A stretch of DNA of 6,015 nucleotides, taken from assembly GCA_009777685.1 (NCBI GenBank), contig WRLJ01000113.1:1-6015 (forward strand), read 5' to 3'. This stretch comes from Oscillospiraceae bacterium (GTDB taxonomy: Bacteria; Bacillota; Clostridia; Oscillospirales; UBA929). The notes below the pieces were generated by a model. It was not told the DNA's origin and did no database searches. It worked only from the letters and a program-made list of their open reading frames with translations. A program made the translations under genes and the position numbers. Shown here piece after piece: positions 5,981 to 6,015 of the stretch; the stretch's first letter is position 1, and every line of letters begins with the position of its first letter.

Positions 5981-6015
5981 TCCGGGGGAGGTCTCCCCCG
6001 GACCCCCCACTGGGG
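5981..6015. repeat. GC-rich palindromes at the contig end
   Basis: TCCGGGGGAG (5981-5990) and CTCCCCCGGA (5993-6002) form a perfect 10-bp inverted repeat around a 2-nt centre. A second small palindrome, CCCC-ACT-GGGG (6005-6015), ends exactly at the last base. Such strong, low-complexity stems at an assembly break are typical of a dispersed repeat or an unresolvable hairpin. There is no T-run on either side, so an intrinsic terminator is not supported. Whether it is a repeat cannot be shown from a single copy. Confidence 0.6.

Noticed and set aside
5981..6015. Intrinsic terminator or CRISPR-like repeat at the right end
   Set aside because: There is no T-run next to the stem on either strand and no repeated unit with spacers; only a palindrome is visible.

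Overview
The window looks like a whole short metagenomic contig from a GC-rich bacterium, most likely a Firmicutes/Clostridia-type organism. Taxonomy is inference from purine-rich ribosome binding sites (GGAGG type), sigma-70-like promoters, a TagG-type polysaccharide ABC permease and a MtaA/CmuA-like uroporphyrinogen-decarboxylase-fold protein; nothing in the sequence fixes a genus. Both ends look like assembly edges: bases 1-28 match an Illumina read-2 adapter at 24 of 28 positions, and the right end stops inside a GC-rich palindrome.

Layout. (1) 30-1556 (+): a 5'-truncated two-domain protein, an RgpF-type rhamnan-synthesis domain followed by a HAD-like domain. (2) 1516-2472 (-): a family 2 glycosyltransferase, tail to tail with gene 1 and overlapping it by 41 bp. 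(3) 2541-3326 (+): a six-helix ABC-2 permease for polysaccharide export, divergent from gene 2 across 68 bp that hold a good promoter candidate for gene 2. (4) 3426-4469 (+): a PfkB-family sugar kinase closest in motifs to the kinase domain of heptose-7-phosphate kinase (HldE/HldA). (5) 4539-5612 (-): a uroporphyrinogen-decarboxylase-superfamily protein, convergent with gene 4 across a hairpin plus T-run, and expressed from a strong sigma-70-like promoter at 5770-5798. The remaining 5613-6015 holds a leader, the promoter, a short unrecognised reading frame of about 58 codons and terminal palindromes.

Genes 1-3 fit one theme: assembly and export of a surface polysaccharide (rhamnan, teichoic-acid-like or capsule). 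RgpF and the GT2 enzyme would build the chain and the permease would export it. The ATPase normally paired with such a permease does not follow it. The kinase could supply an activated sugar for the same polymer, but that link is inferred. The URO-D-like gene has no evident link and probably marks a separate transcription unit. I see no CRISPR array, tRNA, rRNA or intact insertion sequence. I found no convincing new system; the observations most worth following are the missing ATPase, the RgpF-HAD fusion with altered HAD motifs, the heptose-kinase-like enzyme without a nucleotidyltransferase domain, and the repeat-like right end.
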